Positions 6,290 to 14,486 of a stretch of 64,000 nucleotides of DNA are shown here, piece after piece. The notes beneath the pieces were generated by a model. It was not told the origin of the DNA. It saw only the letters and a program-made list of their open reading frames with translations, and made no database searches. Source of the stretch: Anaerolineales bacterium (GTDB taxonomy: Bacteria > Chloroflexota > Anaerolineae > Anaerolineales > Villigracilaceae). The position numbers and the translations under genes were made by a program. Positions within the stretch are counted from its first letter, which is position 1, and the number at the start of each line of letters is the position of its first letter. Where the stretch lies: contig JACMLM010000020.1 in NCBI GenBank assembly GCA_014379595.1, forward strand, positions 62,001-126,000. Reading direction: 5' to 3'.

Positions 6290-8959
6290 ATGCAAATCAA
6301 ATTTGATGCCGAGCAAGACTTCCAAATTCAAGCCATTGAAGCTATTACAAATATCTTCGATGGGCAACCTCGCGCGCGAACTCAAATCACATCCGCGCTC
6401 GGCTTTGCTGCGCTTTCAAATCAATTGAACTTAACCCCAAAGCAATTAATTGCCAATCTTAATTCTGTGCAAGAAATAAATGGAATTGAGCAGGATAAAG
6501 AATTAATTCCCATTGAACGAGCCGTTGAAACCGCCGAAGGAAAACAACTCGTAAGATTTTTCAACTTCTCGGTGGAAATGGAAACAGGCACGGGCAAAAC
6601 CTACGTTTATATACGAACTGCTTTTGAACTCTTCCAACGATACGGCATGAGGAAATTTGTAGTTGTAGTCCCTTCCGTGGCAGTGCGTGAAGGCGTGCTC
6701 AAAACACTTGAAATCACAAGAACACATTTCCGAAAAGAATATGACAACACACCTTATCGCTATTACTCCTACGATTCGGCCAACCTTTCGCAAGTGCGTC
6801 AGTTTGCTCTCTCTGAAAGCATAGAGATTATGGTGATGACGATTGACTCCTTTAATAAAGCCAGCAATATTATCAACCAAACTACTGATCGTTTACAAGG
6901 CGAAACACCTATACATTTGGTACAAGCCGCACGCCCTATTTTGATTTTGGATGAACCTCAAAACATGGAAAGTGAATTGCGAGTTGCAGCGCTTGCTGCA
7001 CTGAACCCGCTGTTTGCTCTGCGTTATTCTGCTACCCATCGCAATCCCTACAACCTTGTTCACCGACTAACCCCATACGAAGCCTATCGTCAGGGGCTGG
7101 TTAAACGCGTGGAAGTTGCAGGTGTGGAGAAAAAAACAGATGAAAATCAAGTTTATCTTCGTTTAGACGAAGTGAAATCAGAGAAAAAATCTTTCACTGC
7201 CAAAATCGCCATCCATGCCTTGATGAAAAATGGAACTGTGAAAGAGCAGGTTATCACTGTCAAACCTGGGGAATCTTTGGAGAAGAAAGCCAATCGACCT
7301 GAATACGGTGACTTTGTTGTTGAAGAAATCAATATCAATGATCAGTCTGTGTTGTTCACAAACAATTCAGAAATCCGTGTAGGAGAATCAAAAGGCGCGG
7401 ATAAAGAAGCTATCTTTGAAGCGCAAATTCGTTACACAGTTCAGGAACATTTCCGCAAGCAAAAGAGATTACGCGAAAAGGGTATTAAAGTCCTTTCGTT
7501 ATTCTTTATTGACCGAGTGGATAATTATGCAAATGAAGATGGTTTGATCCGCGTTTTGTTTAATAAAGCTTTTAATGAACTCAAAGTAAATTCTGAATTC
7601 AAGGATATGGATGCAGATAAGGTACAAGCTGCATATTTCGCCTCTCGCAAGACCAAAACAGGTGAAGTCATTATTGAAGATAGCAAGACAGGCGAATCGG
7701 AAAAAGATAAGGATGCCTACGACTTGATTATGAAGGACAAAGAACGTCTTATGTCTTTTGAAGAACCAACTTGTTTTATCTTCTCTCACTCCGCGTTGCG
7801 AGAAGGTTGGGATAGCCCGAATGTTTTTCAAATTTGCACACTTAACCAAACCACTTCCGAATTCAAAAAGCGGCAGGAAATTGGGCGTGGTGTACGCCTG
7901 GCAATTAATCAAGAAGGCGATAGAGTCCGTGATGAGAATGTGAATGTATTGACAGTCATCGCAAATGAAAGTTACGAAAACTATGTTGCTAAATATCAAG
8001 GCGAACTTGAAAATGAATACGGCTCAGGCAACCTCGCACCCAAACCCTCAAATGCTCGTAAACCTGCTTCTGCAAAACTACGAAAAGGCTTTGAACTCAA
8101 ACCTGAATTCAAGGAATTGTGGAATCGTATCAAACACAAAACACGCTACGCAGTAACGATTGATACGCAAAAACTTATTAATGATGTAGTAAAAGAGATC
8201 AATGAAGAAACAATTCGCCCTCGCGAAATCGTTGTCCGCCGTGCAAAGTTGGAGGCAAAGGGCGAAGCCTTTACAACAATTCAAACAGCAGAACGCTCTA
8301 TGGGCGAAGGCTACCAAATAAACTCTGTGCCGAACATAACAGAAGTCATTAGCTCTTTACTGGAACGAACCACGCCACCAGCTCGATTGACGCGAAATAC
8401 CTTGCTTGAAATATTCAAACAGGCATCCTCCACTATTCAGCAAGCTGCACTGAAAAACCCATTTGAATATGCATCCGTCGCTTCTCGCATCATTAAAAAT
8501 AAACTGGCTGACCAACTTGTAGAAGGAATTCAGTACGAAAAAATAAATCAATATTACGAAATGACCCAATTCATTGACATTCCGAGCTGGGAAGATAACG
8601 TTATCCCTTCCCCCCACTCCATCTACGATCATGTCATCTTTGATTCTGATATTGAAAAGGAATTTGTTGAAGGGTTGGAAAGTCGTGAAGATGTAAAACT
8701 ATACATAAAGCTACCAAAGTGGTTTACTGTCCCCACTCCTATTGGTGAATATAACCCAGACTGGGCCATTGTCCTTGAAAAGAAAAATGAAGCCGATGAA
8801 GTAGAAGATGTTCTATACCTTGTAAGAGAGACAAAAGATACTCTCAATCTTGACGATTTACGCCCAGATGAAAAGCGGAAAATTATTAGCGGCAAGAAGC
8901 ATTTTGAAAATGCTTTGAAAGTTGACTATAAAGTGGTTACGAGTTCAAAAGGGTTATGA
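6290..8959 (+). CDS. type III restriction enzyme subunit (Res)
   Basis: An 889-residue superfamily 2 translocase-endonuclease. With Mod it hydrolyses ATP and cuts DNA when unmodified sites are engaged. Walker A is TGTGKT at 99-104, the Walker B variant is DEPQ at 221-224, and a motif VI-like segment (EIGRGVRLA) follows in the second RecA domain. The C-terminal PD-(D/E)xK nuclease is intact: P823-D824 in NPDWAIV and E847-T-K849 in RETK. Length is close to usual for Res and no frame break is seen. Its stop codon overlaps the ATG of an hsdS-derived tail. Confidence 0.94.
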   Translation: MQIKFDAEQDFQIQAIEAITNIFDGQPRARTQITSALGFAALSNQLNLTPKQLIANLNSVQEINGIEQDKELIPIERAVETAEGKQLVRFFNFSVEMETGTGKTYVYIRTAFELFQRYGMRKFVVVVPSVAVREGVLKTLEITRTHFRKEYDNTPYRYYSYDSANLSQVRQFALSESIEIMVMTIDSFNKASNIINQTTDRLQGETPIHLVQAARPILILDEPQNMESELRVAALAALNPLFALRYSATHRNPYNLVHRLTPYEAYRQGLVKRVEVAGVEKKTDENQVYLRLDEVKSEKKSFTAKIAIHALMKNGTVKEQVITVKPGESLEKKANRPEYGDFVVEEININDQSVLFTNNSEIRVGESKGADKEAIFEAQIRYTVQEHFRKQKRLREKGIKVLSLFFIDRVDNYANEDGLIRVLFNKAFNELKVNSEFKDMDADKVQAAYFASRKTKTGEVIIEDSKTGESEKDKDAYDLIMKDKERLMSFEEPTCFIFSHSALREGWDSPNVFQICTLNQTTSEFKKRQEIGRGVRLAINQEGDRVRDENVNVLTVIANESYENYVAKYQGELENEYGSGNLAPKPSNARKPASAKLRKGFELKPEFKELWNRIKHKTRYAVTIDTQKLINDVVKEINEETIRPREIVVRRAKLEAKGEAFTTIQTAERSMGEGYQINSVPNITEVISSLLERTTPPARLTRNTLLEIFKQASSTIQQAALKNPFEYASVASRIIKNKLADQLVEGIQYEKINQYYEMTQFIDIPSWEDNVIPSPHSIYDHVIFDSDIEKEFVEGLESREDVKLYIKLPKWFTVPTPIGEYNPDWAIVLEKKNEADEVEDVLYLVRETKDTLNLDDLRPDEKRKIISGKKHFENALKVDYKVVTSSKGL

Positions 8960-9015
8960 CTGAACTGCGCGATTGGCTGCTGTCCATGCTGATGAATGGT
9001 CAGGTGAAGGTGTGA
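8956..9015 (+). pseudogene. hsdS 3' end remnant
   Basis: The 19-residue frame MTELRDWLLSMLMNGQVKV ends in TGA and overlaps the res stop by ATGA. The segment LRDWLLxMLMNGQV is the usual C-terminal end of type I restriction specificity subunits (HsdS); the rest of such a gene is absent. An R2 repeat is fused directly onto it. A second, more decayed copy of the same tail plus R2 lies at 10281-10383. The sequence match is seen; origin from recombination with an hsdS locus elsewhere is inferred. Confidence 0.6.
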
Positions 9016-9080
9016 CCCCTCTGTCCTTTGGACATCTCCCCCAAGTGGGAGAACTAATTTCTAGGAGTTTTCTGACCGAT
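8994..9080 (+). repeat. R2 repeat, copy 1
   Basis: Shares GAATGGTCAGGTGA, the core CCCCTCTGTCCTTTGGACAT and the end GGGAGTTTTCTG with copies at 10298-10383 and 11753-11821. It contains small hairpins (GTCC-TTT-GGAC and CTCCC-GGGAG). The left part coincides with the hsdS tail. Confidence 0.7.
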
Positions 9081-9127
9081 GAGAGACTTCAAAAACAACT
9101 TGATACCCAAGTAAAGGAAGAAATCTT

Positions 9128-10258
9128 GTGAATATTTATACATCAAAAGTAAGAGATAAGATTCCTCCACGCCTATTGGAAATTTCCGAGCAAGTAAAAC
9201 GAGGAGAAAGACCCTCTCGTGAAAGAGTCAGAACATTCCTAAGTTGGTTTGGGGTGGAACGTAGAGGCTGGAATGTTGCTTTTGACATCGAACAAGTGCT
9301 TACCGGACTGGATTTGCAAACGAAGCCAAATTTCAAACACATGTATATTGATGCTGAAATTGAATTCGTTCCTCTTCAAAAAACCAGTGGTGATAGCGTT
9401 CAGAAAAATCAACAAGAAGCAAATCTGTTATCAGAAAATAACAATCAAAATATTGACAACTTATCTTCAGATCAGGCTGTAGCTGAAATCATTGAAAGCC
9501 CCATCTCTGAGATAGAGTTCACAGACCCTACCTATCGAATTGGGAAATTAGAATCAGCAAATAATCGCCCAATATCCGTAAAGCCCGAAAGCAGTTTGCA
9601 AGAAATTGTTACGAAAATGCTAGCACATGACTTTTCTCAATTGCCCGTCATGACATCAGAACGTGATGTCAAAGGAGTAGTAAGTTGGACATCTATTGGT
9701 AAACGGCTCTCCTTGGGGACTCCATGCTCCATTGCGAGAGACTGCATGGAGCCATACCATGAAATCAGTGCGGACATCTCTCTTTTTTACGCCATCGATA
9801 CAATCATTGAACACGAATATGTCTTGGTAAGAGACTCCAGCAGGGTTATCACGGGAATTGTAACGACAACTGATCTCAGCACACAGTTTCTTCAACTGAG
9901 CGAGCCGTTCTTGCTGATTGGTGAAATAGAAAACCACGTTAGAAAGCTAATAAATGGAAAATTCAAAAGGGAAGATCTGGCCAAGGTGCGAAACCCAGGA
10001 GATGACAATCGGAAGATCGAGGATGTTTCCGACCTAACATTTGGAGAATATATTCGCTTAATTGAGAACCAAGTCCAATGGAATAAACTCAATCTCAATC
10101 TCGACAGAAGTGCATTTGTTGGCTTTTTGGATGAAGTTAGGGTAATTAGAAACGATGTAATGCACTTTGACCCCGATGGCATTTCCGAATCAGATTTAGA
10201 TACGCTCAGAAATTTTGTTGAATTCCTTCAGAGTTTAAGCAAGATAGGTGTTATTTAA
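9128..10258 (+). CDS. CBS-HEPN protein
   Basis: 376 residues from a GTG start, with AAGGAAG 7 bases upstream. Three parts are visible. Residues 1-80 form a basic N-terminal domain I cannot name. After a low-complexity Asn/Gln/Ser linker, residues ~140-255 form a pair of CBS domains (adenine-nucleotide or SAM sensors in known families). The C-terminal ~105 residues look like a HEPN domain of the Swt1-like type, with an R341-NDVM-H346 motif matching the RNase signature R-x4-6-H. Inferred role: a ligand-gated RNase or RNA-binding effector. It follows the type III restriction genes in the same direction, which suits a back-up defence role, but that link is positional only. Confidence 0.68.
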   Translation: MNIYTSKVRDKIPPRLLEISEQVKRGERPSRERVRTFLSWFGVERRGWNVAFDIEQVLTGLDLQTKPNFKHMYIDAEIEFVPLQKTSGDSVQKNQQEANLLSENNNQNIDNLSSDQAVAEIIESPISEIEFTDPTYRIGKLESANNRPISVKPESSLQEIVTKMLAHDFSQLPVMTSERDVKGVVSWTSIGKRLSLGTPCSIARDCMEPYHEISADISLFYAIDTIIEHEYVLVRDSSRVITGIVTTTDLSTQFLQLSEPFLLIGEIENHVRKLINGKFKREDLAKVRNPGDDNRKIEDVSDLTFGEYIRLIENQVQWNKLNLNLDRSAFVGFLDEVRVIRNDVMHFDPDGISESDLDTLRNFVEFLQSLSKIGVI

Positions 10259-10280
10259 AACCGTAATAGCTTTTGGAGAT

Positions 10281-10319
10281 GCTGAGCAAGGGCTAGTGAA
10301 TGGTCAGGTGAGAGTGTGA
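10281..10319 (+). pseudogene. second hsdS 3' end remnant
   Basis: The frame here ends LVNGQVRV-stop, a decayed form of the LMNGQVKV-stop tail at 8956-9015, and R2 again follows directly. Two copies of the same junction within 1.3 kb show that tail and repeat moved or were duplicated as one unit. Confidence 0.45.
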
Positions 10320-10383
10320 CCCCTCTGTCCTTTGGACATCTCCCCTAAAGGGGAGACTCCGCTTTGGGAGTTTTCTGTCCGAT
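10298..10383 (+). repeat. R2 repeat, copy 2
   Basis: Nearly identical to copy 1 through GTGTGACCCCTCTGTCCTTT and the end GGGAGTTTTCTG. Two stems are visible: GTCC-TTT-GGAC and CTCCCC-TAAA-GGGGAG. Confidence 0.7.
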
Positions 10384-10445
10384 TAGGCTTTGGTTAATTT
10401 GGGTGAGTGTTATATAATACGGTCATGAGGTAAATGGAGGAAAAT

Positions 10446-10604
10446 ATGGCATTTCTTATGACATCGACTTCAATTCCCGGAGTAGCTATTCGCCCGCCTA
10501 GTACTGCGCCAGGCGCAAAGTCAGCACCTTCGAAAAGGAAGAAACGAAAACCTGTAACTCGAAAAACACTAAAGAAAAAGCCATCAAAGGGACGCGCAAA
10601 ATAA
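10446..10604 (+). CDS. 52-residue lysine-rich basic protein
   Basis: A short frame with a good GGAGG ribosome-binding site 5 bases before its ATG. The first half is Ser/Pro/Ala-rich; the second half is very rich in Lys and Arg (SKRKKRK, TLKKKPSKGRAK), giving a strongly positive C-terminal tail. Such tails usually bind nucleic acid or membranes; no family is recognised. It is the only gene between the CBS-HEPN gene and the membrane protein, and too small for most gene finders. Confidence 0.55.
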   Translation: MAFLMTSTSIPGVAIRPPSTAPGAKSAPSKRKKRKPVTRKTLKKKPSKGRAK

Positions 10605-10659
10605 GTGTAGTTTTATACAAGTAAATTTCTAATAACCCAGTATGAACAAGACTTAACCG

Positions 10660-11679
10660 TTGAACGCTTTTACCAGTTACCTCGAAAAGTTTGGCAGCAA
10701 TTTTTTAGTTGCAGCTATGATTCCATCACTAGGGTTGGTGATTGCATGCATGGTAACTTTTGATCCCATCTTCAGAATATCCGAAACCATTCAAATCGAA
10801 AAAGGCGTATATTCTCTTATTGGCATCAGTCTTTTGGTTTTGGTTCCAACAGTTATTATTGGCTTTACCTTGACTGCGCTCAACACATTTATCCTAAAGG
10901 TGTTTGAAGGATATGTAATTATTGACCGTTTACCGTTACTGAAAAATGGATATTCCAGAAAAGCTAAAAAATTGATTCGAGAAATCAATAACGTGAGAGA
11001 GCAAATTGAAATCATTCTACAAAAAGAGCGAAAATCAGCCTCGGACAAAGAACTATTAGAAAATCTCAAAGCAGAACACTATGTGAAAGTTGCCGAGTAT
11101 GACAAGAGCTACCCGCCACTCCATGCAGGGATTATGCCAACAAAATTTGGCAATATACTAAAAGCATCCGAAGCTTACACGGGCACACGCTATGGAATTG
11201 ACGCAGTCGAGTTCTGGCCTCGCTTGCTTCATGTAATTCCTGTAACATATCGCCAATCTATAGATGAAGCAAGAAACGAACTTTCTTTCCTTGTCAATAT
11301 GTCTGCACTTTCATTTATATTTTTTGTTTTTTGTTCATTAGCAGTTACTACTAATGTTCTGTTACCAGGCGCGCCAGACTGGGCAAGTGTGATTTTGAAC
11401 TCATTTCGCTACATTGCGTCCGGGTTATTGGCACTTTTTTCGATATGGTTCTTCAACAAAGCAGCGTTATTTTCTGTTGGCGGTTTTGGTGCGATGATAC
11501 GAAGTTCTTACGATCTGTTTCGGCTAGATTTATTAGAACAGTTTCGAATAAAACATCCGAAAAATTCTGTTGAAGAGTTTCAAACTTGGCAAAATTTAGG
11601 TGAGCTCATTATTCTTGGACAAGAATCCATGGAATTTAAGGCACTAAAATACGAGATCAAAAAAAGCAAGGAACGATGA
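10660..11679 (+). CDS. four-pass membrane protein of unknown function
   Basis: 339 residues from a TTG start; no good ribosome-binding site is seen, so the start is uncertain. Two hydrophobic segments lie near the N-terminus (about 12-35 and 45-70), then a charged, helical cytoplasmic stretch (about 95-150), then two more membrane segments (about 213-235 and 245-270). The segment MPTKFGNILKASEAY...YGIDAVEFWPRLL matches a pattern I recall from uncharacterised bacterial membrane proteins (PTRLGN...RYGLDAV..WPRL). No enzymatic motif is visible. It sits between defence-type genes, so an effector or accessory role is possible but unproven. Confidence 0.6.
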   Translation: MNAFTSYLEKFGSNFLVAAMIPSLGLVIACMVTFDPIFRISETIQIEKGVYSLIGISLLVLVPTVIIGFTLTALNTFILKVFEGYVIIDRLPLLKNGYSRKAKKLIREINNVREQIEIILQKERKSASDKELLENLKAEHYVKVAEYDKSYPPLHAGIMPTKFGNILKASEAYTGTRYGIDAVEFWPRLLHVIPVTYRQSIDEARNELSFLVNMSALSFIFFVFCSLAVTTNVLLPGAPDWASVILNSFRYIASGLLALFSIWFFNKAALFSVGGFGAMIRSSYDLFRLDLLEQFRIKHPKNSVEEFQTWQNLGELIILGQESMEFKALKYEIKKSKER

Positions 11680-11752
11680 AAGTTACGAATGACACTGTCT
11701 GTCCTAGGGAATAAAGAAAAGAGCTAACATTTCTGTGAAGTAAAAACTAGGA

Positions 11753-11821
11753 GACCCCTTCTGTCCTTTGGACATCTTCCCCTAAATGGGAAGACTCCGC
11801 TTTGGGAGTTTTCTGTCTGAT
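11753..11821 (+). repeat. R2 repeat, copy 3
   Basis: Carries CTGTCCTTTGGACATCTTCC and GACTCCGCTTTGGGAGTTTT like copies 1 and 2 but lacks the hsdS-derived left part. It separates the membrane protein from the protease-nuclease gene. Confidence 0.65.
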
Positions 11822-11876
11822 GGGCAGATTCAGTCTAAGATAGCTGGGCTTGCCACGAAGATAAAGGATTCTAACG

Positions 11877-13922
11877 ATGGACCTCTCCAATAAAGTATTG
11901 TCTGCAACTCTACGACGAGCGAGAATCTTACCAAAAGATGCTCTCACCCACCGCAAAGCCGACTTCATCCCACAAAAACCGCGGAATCTGACTGCTGGCG
12001 ACGTGTCGAACCGCGCCAGCTTTCTCACTCGCGGCGGCGCGCAACCAACGAAGGTAGAATTCGAGCGCTTATTGGGCACAAACGATCTTGTCGACGAATT
12101 CTATCTAGAACGTGCGCTGCTGGCAGCTAATCCTGTCTGTCGAATCAGTATCCGCACGCCCTCAGGTCACGAGCGTGGAGCAGCAACGGGTTTTATGATC
12201 TCTCCAAAATTGCTGCTGACGAATGAACATGTATTTGGTGCTGCTGAGGAGGCGACATCCTCCATCGCAGAGTTCAATTACCGTTATGATATCGCCGGAA
12301 GGCCAGAGTTGTCCCATCGTTTTCGACTCCGACCCGACTTGTTTTTCTTCAACGACGAGACCCTAGATTTCGCGCTTGTTTCCGTCGAACAACAGTCGCT
12401 TGAAAATAATATCTCCCTGGGTAATTTTGGATACCATCGTCTTATCCCAGATCGAGGCAAGATCCTACTCAAAGAATGGATGACAATTATTCAACATCCC
12501 GGCGGCGCACGGAGACAATTCGCTATTCGTGAGAATGAATGCATCAACATTCAAGATCCAGATGTGATTTGGTACAAGAGTGACACTGCACAAGGATCCA
12601 GCGGTTCTCCTGTGCTAAACGATAGCTTCCAAGTAGTTGCCCTGCACAATGCTGGCGTTCCACGACGAGACAAGCAGGGAAACTATTTTTTGAAAAGCGG
12701 CAGAAAGGTAAAAGACATCAGCGACGTGGATGACTCCGCAGTGGACTGGATTGCGAATGCAGGCATTCGTATCAGTCGCATCTGCGCTTGTATTAACGAG
12801 AAAGCCCGTGAGAAGAACGGGCACATCGCCGAACTGAAGGAAGCCATGTTAGGGGGTGACGTAATTTCCAGTGCATATCAAAGCAATGACCAAAGAGAAG
12901 GAGTAACGATGAGTCAACGTCCAATCATTCAGTCAACTAACAATGGTAATAGGCTCATTTTAGGTACACTAGTACTTGAATTGAATGGCAATTTCAATCT
13001 GGGTTCTTCGGTGACTCTACCGACAAATACTTCGGTACCCGCTTTTTTGGATCAAAGTAGTCAGGCCGCGGAAACCTACAAAGAACCCATTATTGACACA
13101 AATTATGATTCACGAACCGGGTTTGACATCAATTTTCTGGGCATCAAGACACCTTTGCCCAGCGTGGTAAATCAAAGTGTGATCGCTCGCACGAAGGATG
13201 GGCGAAAGGTAATCCCCTATGAGCATTTTAGCCTAGTCATGCACAAGAACCGAAAGCTGGCTATTTTCACTGCAGCGAATGTGGATGGCAGTGCCCAAGC
13301 AAAAAAACCTGAACCCGGCAAGAGTTATGATCGAGATGTGCTCAATGGTTATGTAAAAGGCGAACTGGAGAAGTGGGTGCTTGATCCGCGGCTGGATGAG
13401 AAATTTCAGATTCCTGATGGATTTTATACCAAAGACAACGGAGCCTTCGACAAAGGACATATCGTCCGTCGCGACGATGTGTGTTTCGGCTTGAGTTTTT
13501 CACAGGTGCAGCGCGCGAACGGTGACACTTTCCATGTTACTAACTGTTCCCCTCAGCGTGGCAATTTCAACCGATCAAACCGTCACGGTATTTGGGGACA
13601 ACTGGAAAACTTTATTGGTGCACAATCGGATAAGGAACAGTATTGCATCTTTGCCGGGCCGGTGATGTTATCGGAAGACAAAACATTCAGCGGCACCGAA
13701 AAGGTACAAATCCCTGAGCGATTCTGGAAGGTGGTTTGTGCAACAAAAAATCAGAAACTACAAGTCTTCGCTTTCGTTCTTGAACAGCAACTGTCTGATT
13801 TACCACTGGAATTCCACGTGGATGCTGAATGGAAGCCAAAACAACTAAAACTGAAAGATCTGGAAAAAATCGTAAAATTGGTAAAATTCCCGAAACTGTA
13901 TCACGACGCAGACCAGAGATAA
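11877..13922 (+). CDS. trypsin-like protease - NUC1 endonuclease fusion
   Basis: 681 residues joining two enzymes. Residues ~80-290 are a trypsin/V8-like serine protease with H118 (TNEH), D164 (LDFALV) and S242 (QGSSGSP) as the apparent triad. Residues ~390-670 are a DNA/RNA non-specific endonuclease (NUC1/EndoG family): the catalytic motif is DKGH at 525-528 (usually DRGH), followed by the metal-site segment NCSPQRGNFN. There is no signal peptide, so it should act in the cytoplasm. ATG 11877 has AAGGA upstream. Between the domains lies a second ribosome-binding site and in-frame ATG (12909) that would yield the nuclease alone. Protease-controlled nuclease activity, as in a suicide defence effector, is a reasonable inference. 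Confidence 0.85.
   Translation: MDLSNKVLSATLRRARILPKDALTHRKADFIPQKPRNLTAGDVSNRASFLTRGGAQPTKVEFERLLGTNDLVDEFYLERALLAANPVCRISIRTPSGHERGAATGFMISPKLLLTNEHVFGAAEEATSSIAEFNYRYDIAGRPELSHRFRLRPDLFFFNDETLDFALVSVEQQSLENNISLGNFGYHRLIPDRGKILLKEWMTIIQHPGGARRQFAIRENECINIQDPDVIWYKSDTAQGSSGSPVLNDSFQVVALHNAGVPRRDKQGNYFLKSGRKVKDISDVDDSAVDWIANAGIRISRICACINEKAREKNGHIAELKEAMLGGDVISSAYQSNDQREGVTMSQRPIIQSTNNGNRLILGTLVLELNGNFNLGSSVTLPTNTSVPAFLDQSSQAAETYKEPIIDTNYDSRTGFDINFLGIKTPLPSVVNQSVIARTKDGRKVIPYEHFSLVMHKNRKLAIFTAANVDGSAQAKKPEPGKSYDRDVLNGYVKGELEKWVLDPRLDEKFQIPDGFYTKDNGAFDKGHIVRRDDVCFGLSFSQVQRANGDTFHVTNCSPQRGNFNRSNRHGIWGQLENFIGAQSDKEQYCIFAGPVMLSEDKTFSGTEKVQIPERFWKVVCATKNQKLQVFAFVLEQQLSDLPLEFHVDAEWKPKQLKLKDLEKIVKLVKFPKLYHDADQR
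12898..12911 (+). promoter_or_regulatory. internal ribosome-binding site and start codon
   Basis: AAGGAG, a 5-base spacer and ATG lie inside the protease-nuclease gene, in frame (Met345), exactly at the linker between the two domains. Translation from here would give a free 337-residue NUC1 domain. The site is seen; use in the cell is inferred. It may instead be the relic of an ancestral two-gene arrangement. Confidence 0.55.
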
Positions 13923-14149
13923 ACTCATTGGATGCACCTCGCAGTGAATTAATGTTGGACAGAATGACGTGCGCCCAACAAGGCGCGCACTGAAGTCGAA
14001 CATATCTTGGCATTGCACAGAATCTCGCCATCTCAGGTGCCGAGTTATGTATACATTAATTATGTGATCTGCCTGCTTATTCTATGAGTGGTTTTTTGTT
14101 TAGGCTTTCATTCTTGAAGGCGACTAACATTTCTGTAGAGGGGAATCAC

Positions 14150-14177
14150 TTGCAAATAAAAAAGAATTATATATAAT
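14150..14177 (+). promoter_or_regulatory. candidate promoter for the 14487 gene
   Basis: TTGCAA, a 16-bp spacer and a perfect TATAAT. Transcription would start near 14184, inside or next to a palindrome, giving a 5' leader of about 300 nt before the start codon at 14487. Confidence 0.5.
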
Positions 14178-14330
14178 ACAAATATCCGCACGGGGATATT
14201 GTTCCAAACAAGCCCTTCGCACTACAACTCAATAATCTTCATAGCAAGTTAGCTCATTGCCTTATTTTTGGCCGTCTAACTCCTATTATGGCTAATCCAT
14301 ATATGGGAGTATTCCCACGCCAAAATGCTT

Positions 14331-14385
14331 ATCGAACCAGTATCGAAGCAGTAGCGAACCAGTATCGAACCAGAAGCGACACAGT
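14331..14385 (+). repeat. five tandem 11-bp repeats
   Basis: Five adjacent units of the form ATCGAACCAGT, with variants ATCGAAGCAGT, AGCGAACCAGT, ATCGAACCAGA and AGCGACACAGT. An 11-bp period places each unit on the same face of the helix, as in a multi-site operator. They lie in the predicted 5' leader about 100 bp before the 14487 gene. Confidence 0.75.
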
Positions 14386-14486
14386 GCTGTGAGGAATAGC
14401 CCTGTGGCATTTACTATTTTTGTCCCGCTGGCGACCCCCACATATGGGGTATCGTCTTAAAAATTTAATTAACCAAGGAAAACAAA

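Larger units (their letters stand above)
13923..14486. other. 564-bp intergenic region with promoter and structured leader
   Basis: No gene is visible. In order it holds a GTGCGC/GCGCAC hairpin near 13970-13990, a candidate promoter (14150-14177), a palindrome AATATCC-N6-GGATATT at 14181-14200, a GGGAGTATTCCC palindrome near 14306-14317, five 11-bp tandem repeats (14331-14385), and a CCCCACATATGGGG palindrome (14436-14449) before the next gene. Confidence 0.6.

Noticed and set aside
9000..9130. Open frame of ~40 codons through R2 that ends by overlapping the GTG of the CBS-HEPN gene
   Set aside because: It is made of repeat sequence with no ribosome-binding site, and the other R2 copies do not keep the frame.
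13968..14050. Integron attC-like start (GCCCAACAAGGCG) after the protease-nuclease gene
   Set aside because: The matching GTTRRRY half and complementary arm are absent; a simple GTGCGC/GCGCAC hairpin explains the similarity.
11721..14137. CTAACATTTCTGT shared at about 11724 and 14124 as an attachment-site pair around the protease-nuclease gene
   Set aside because: 13 bases in AT-rich intergenic DNA with no further similarity and no integrase in view.
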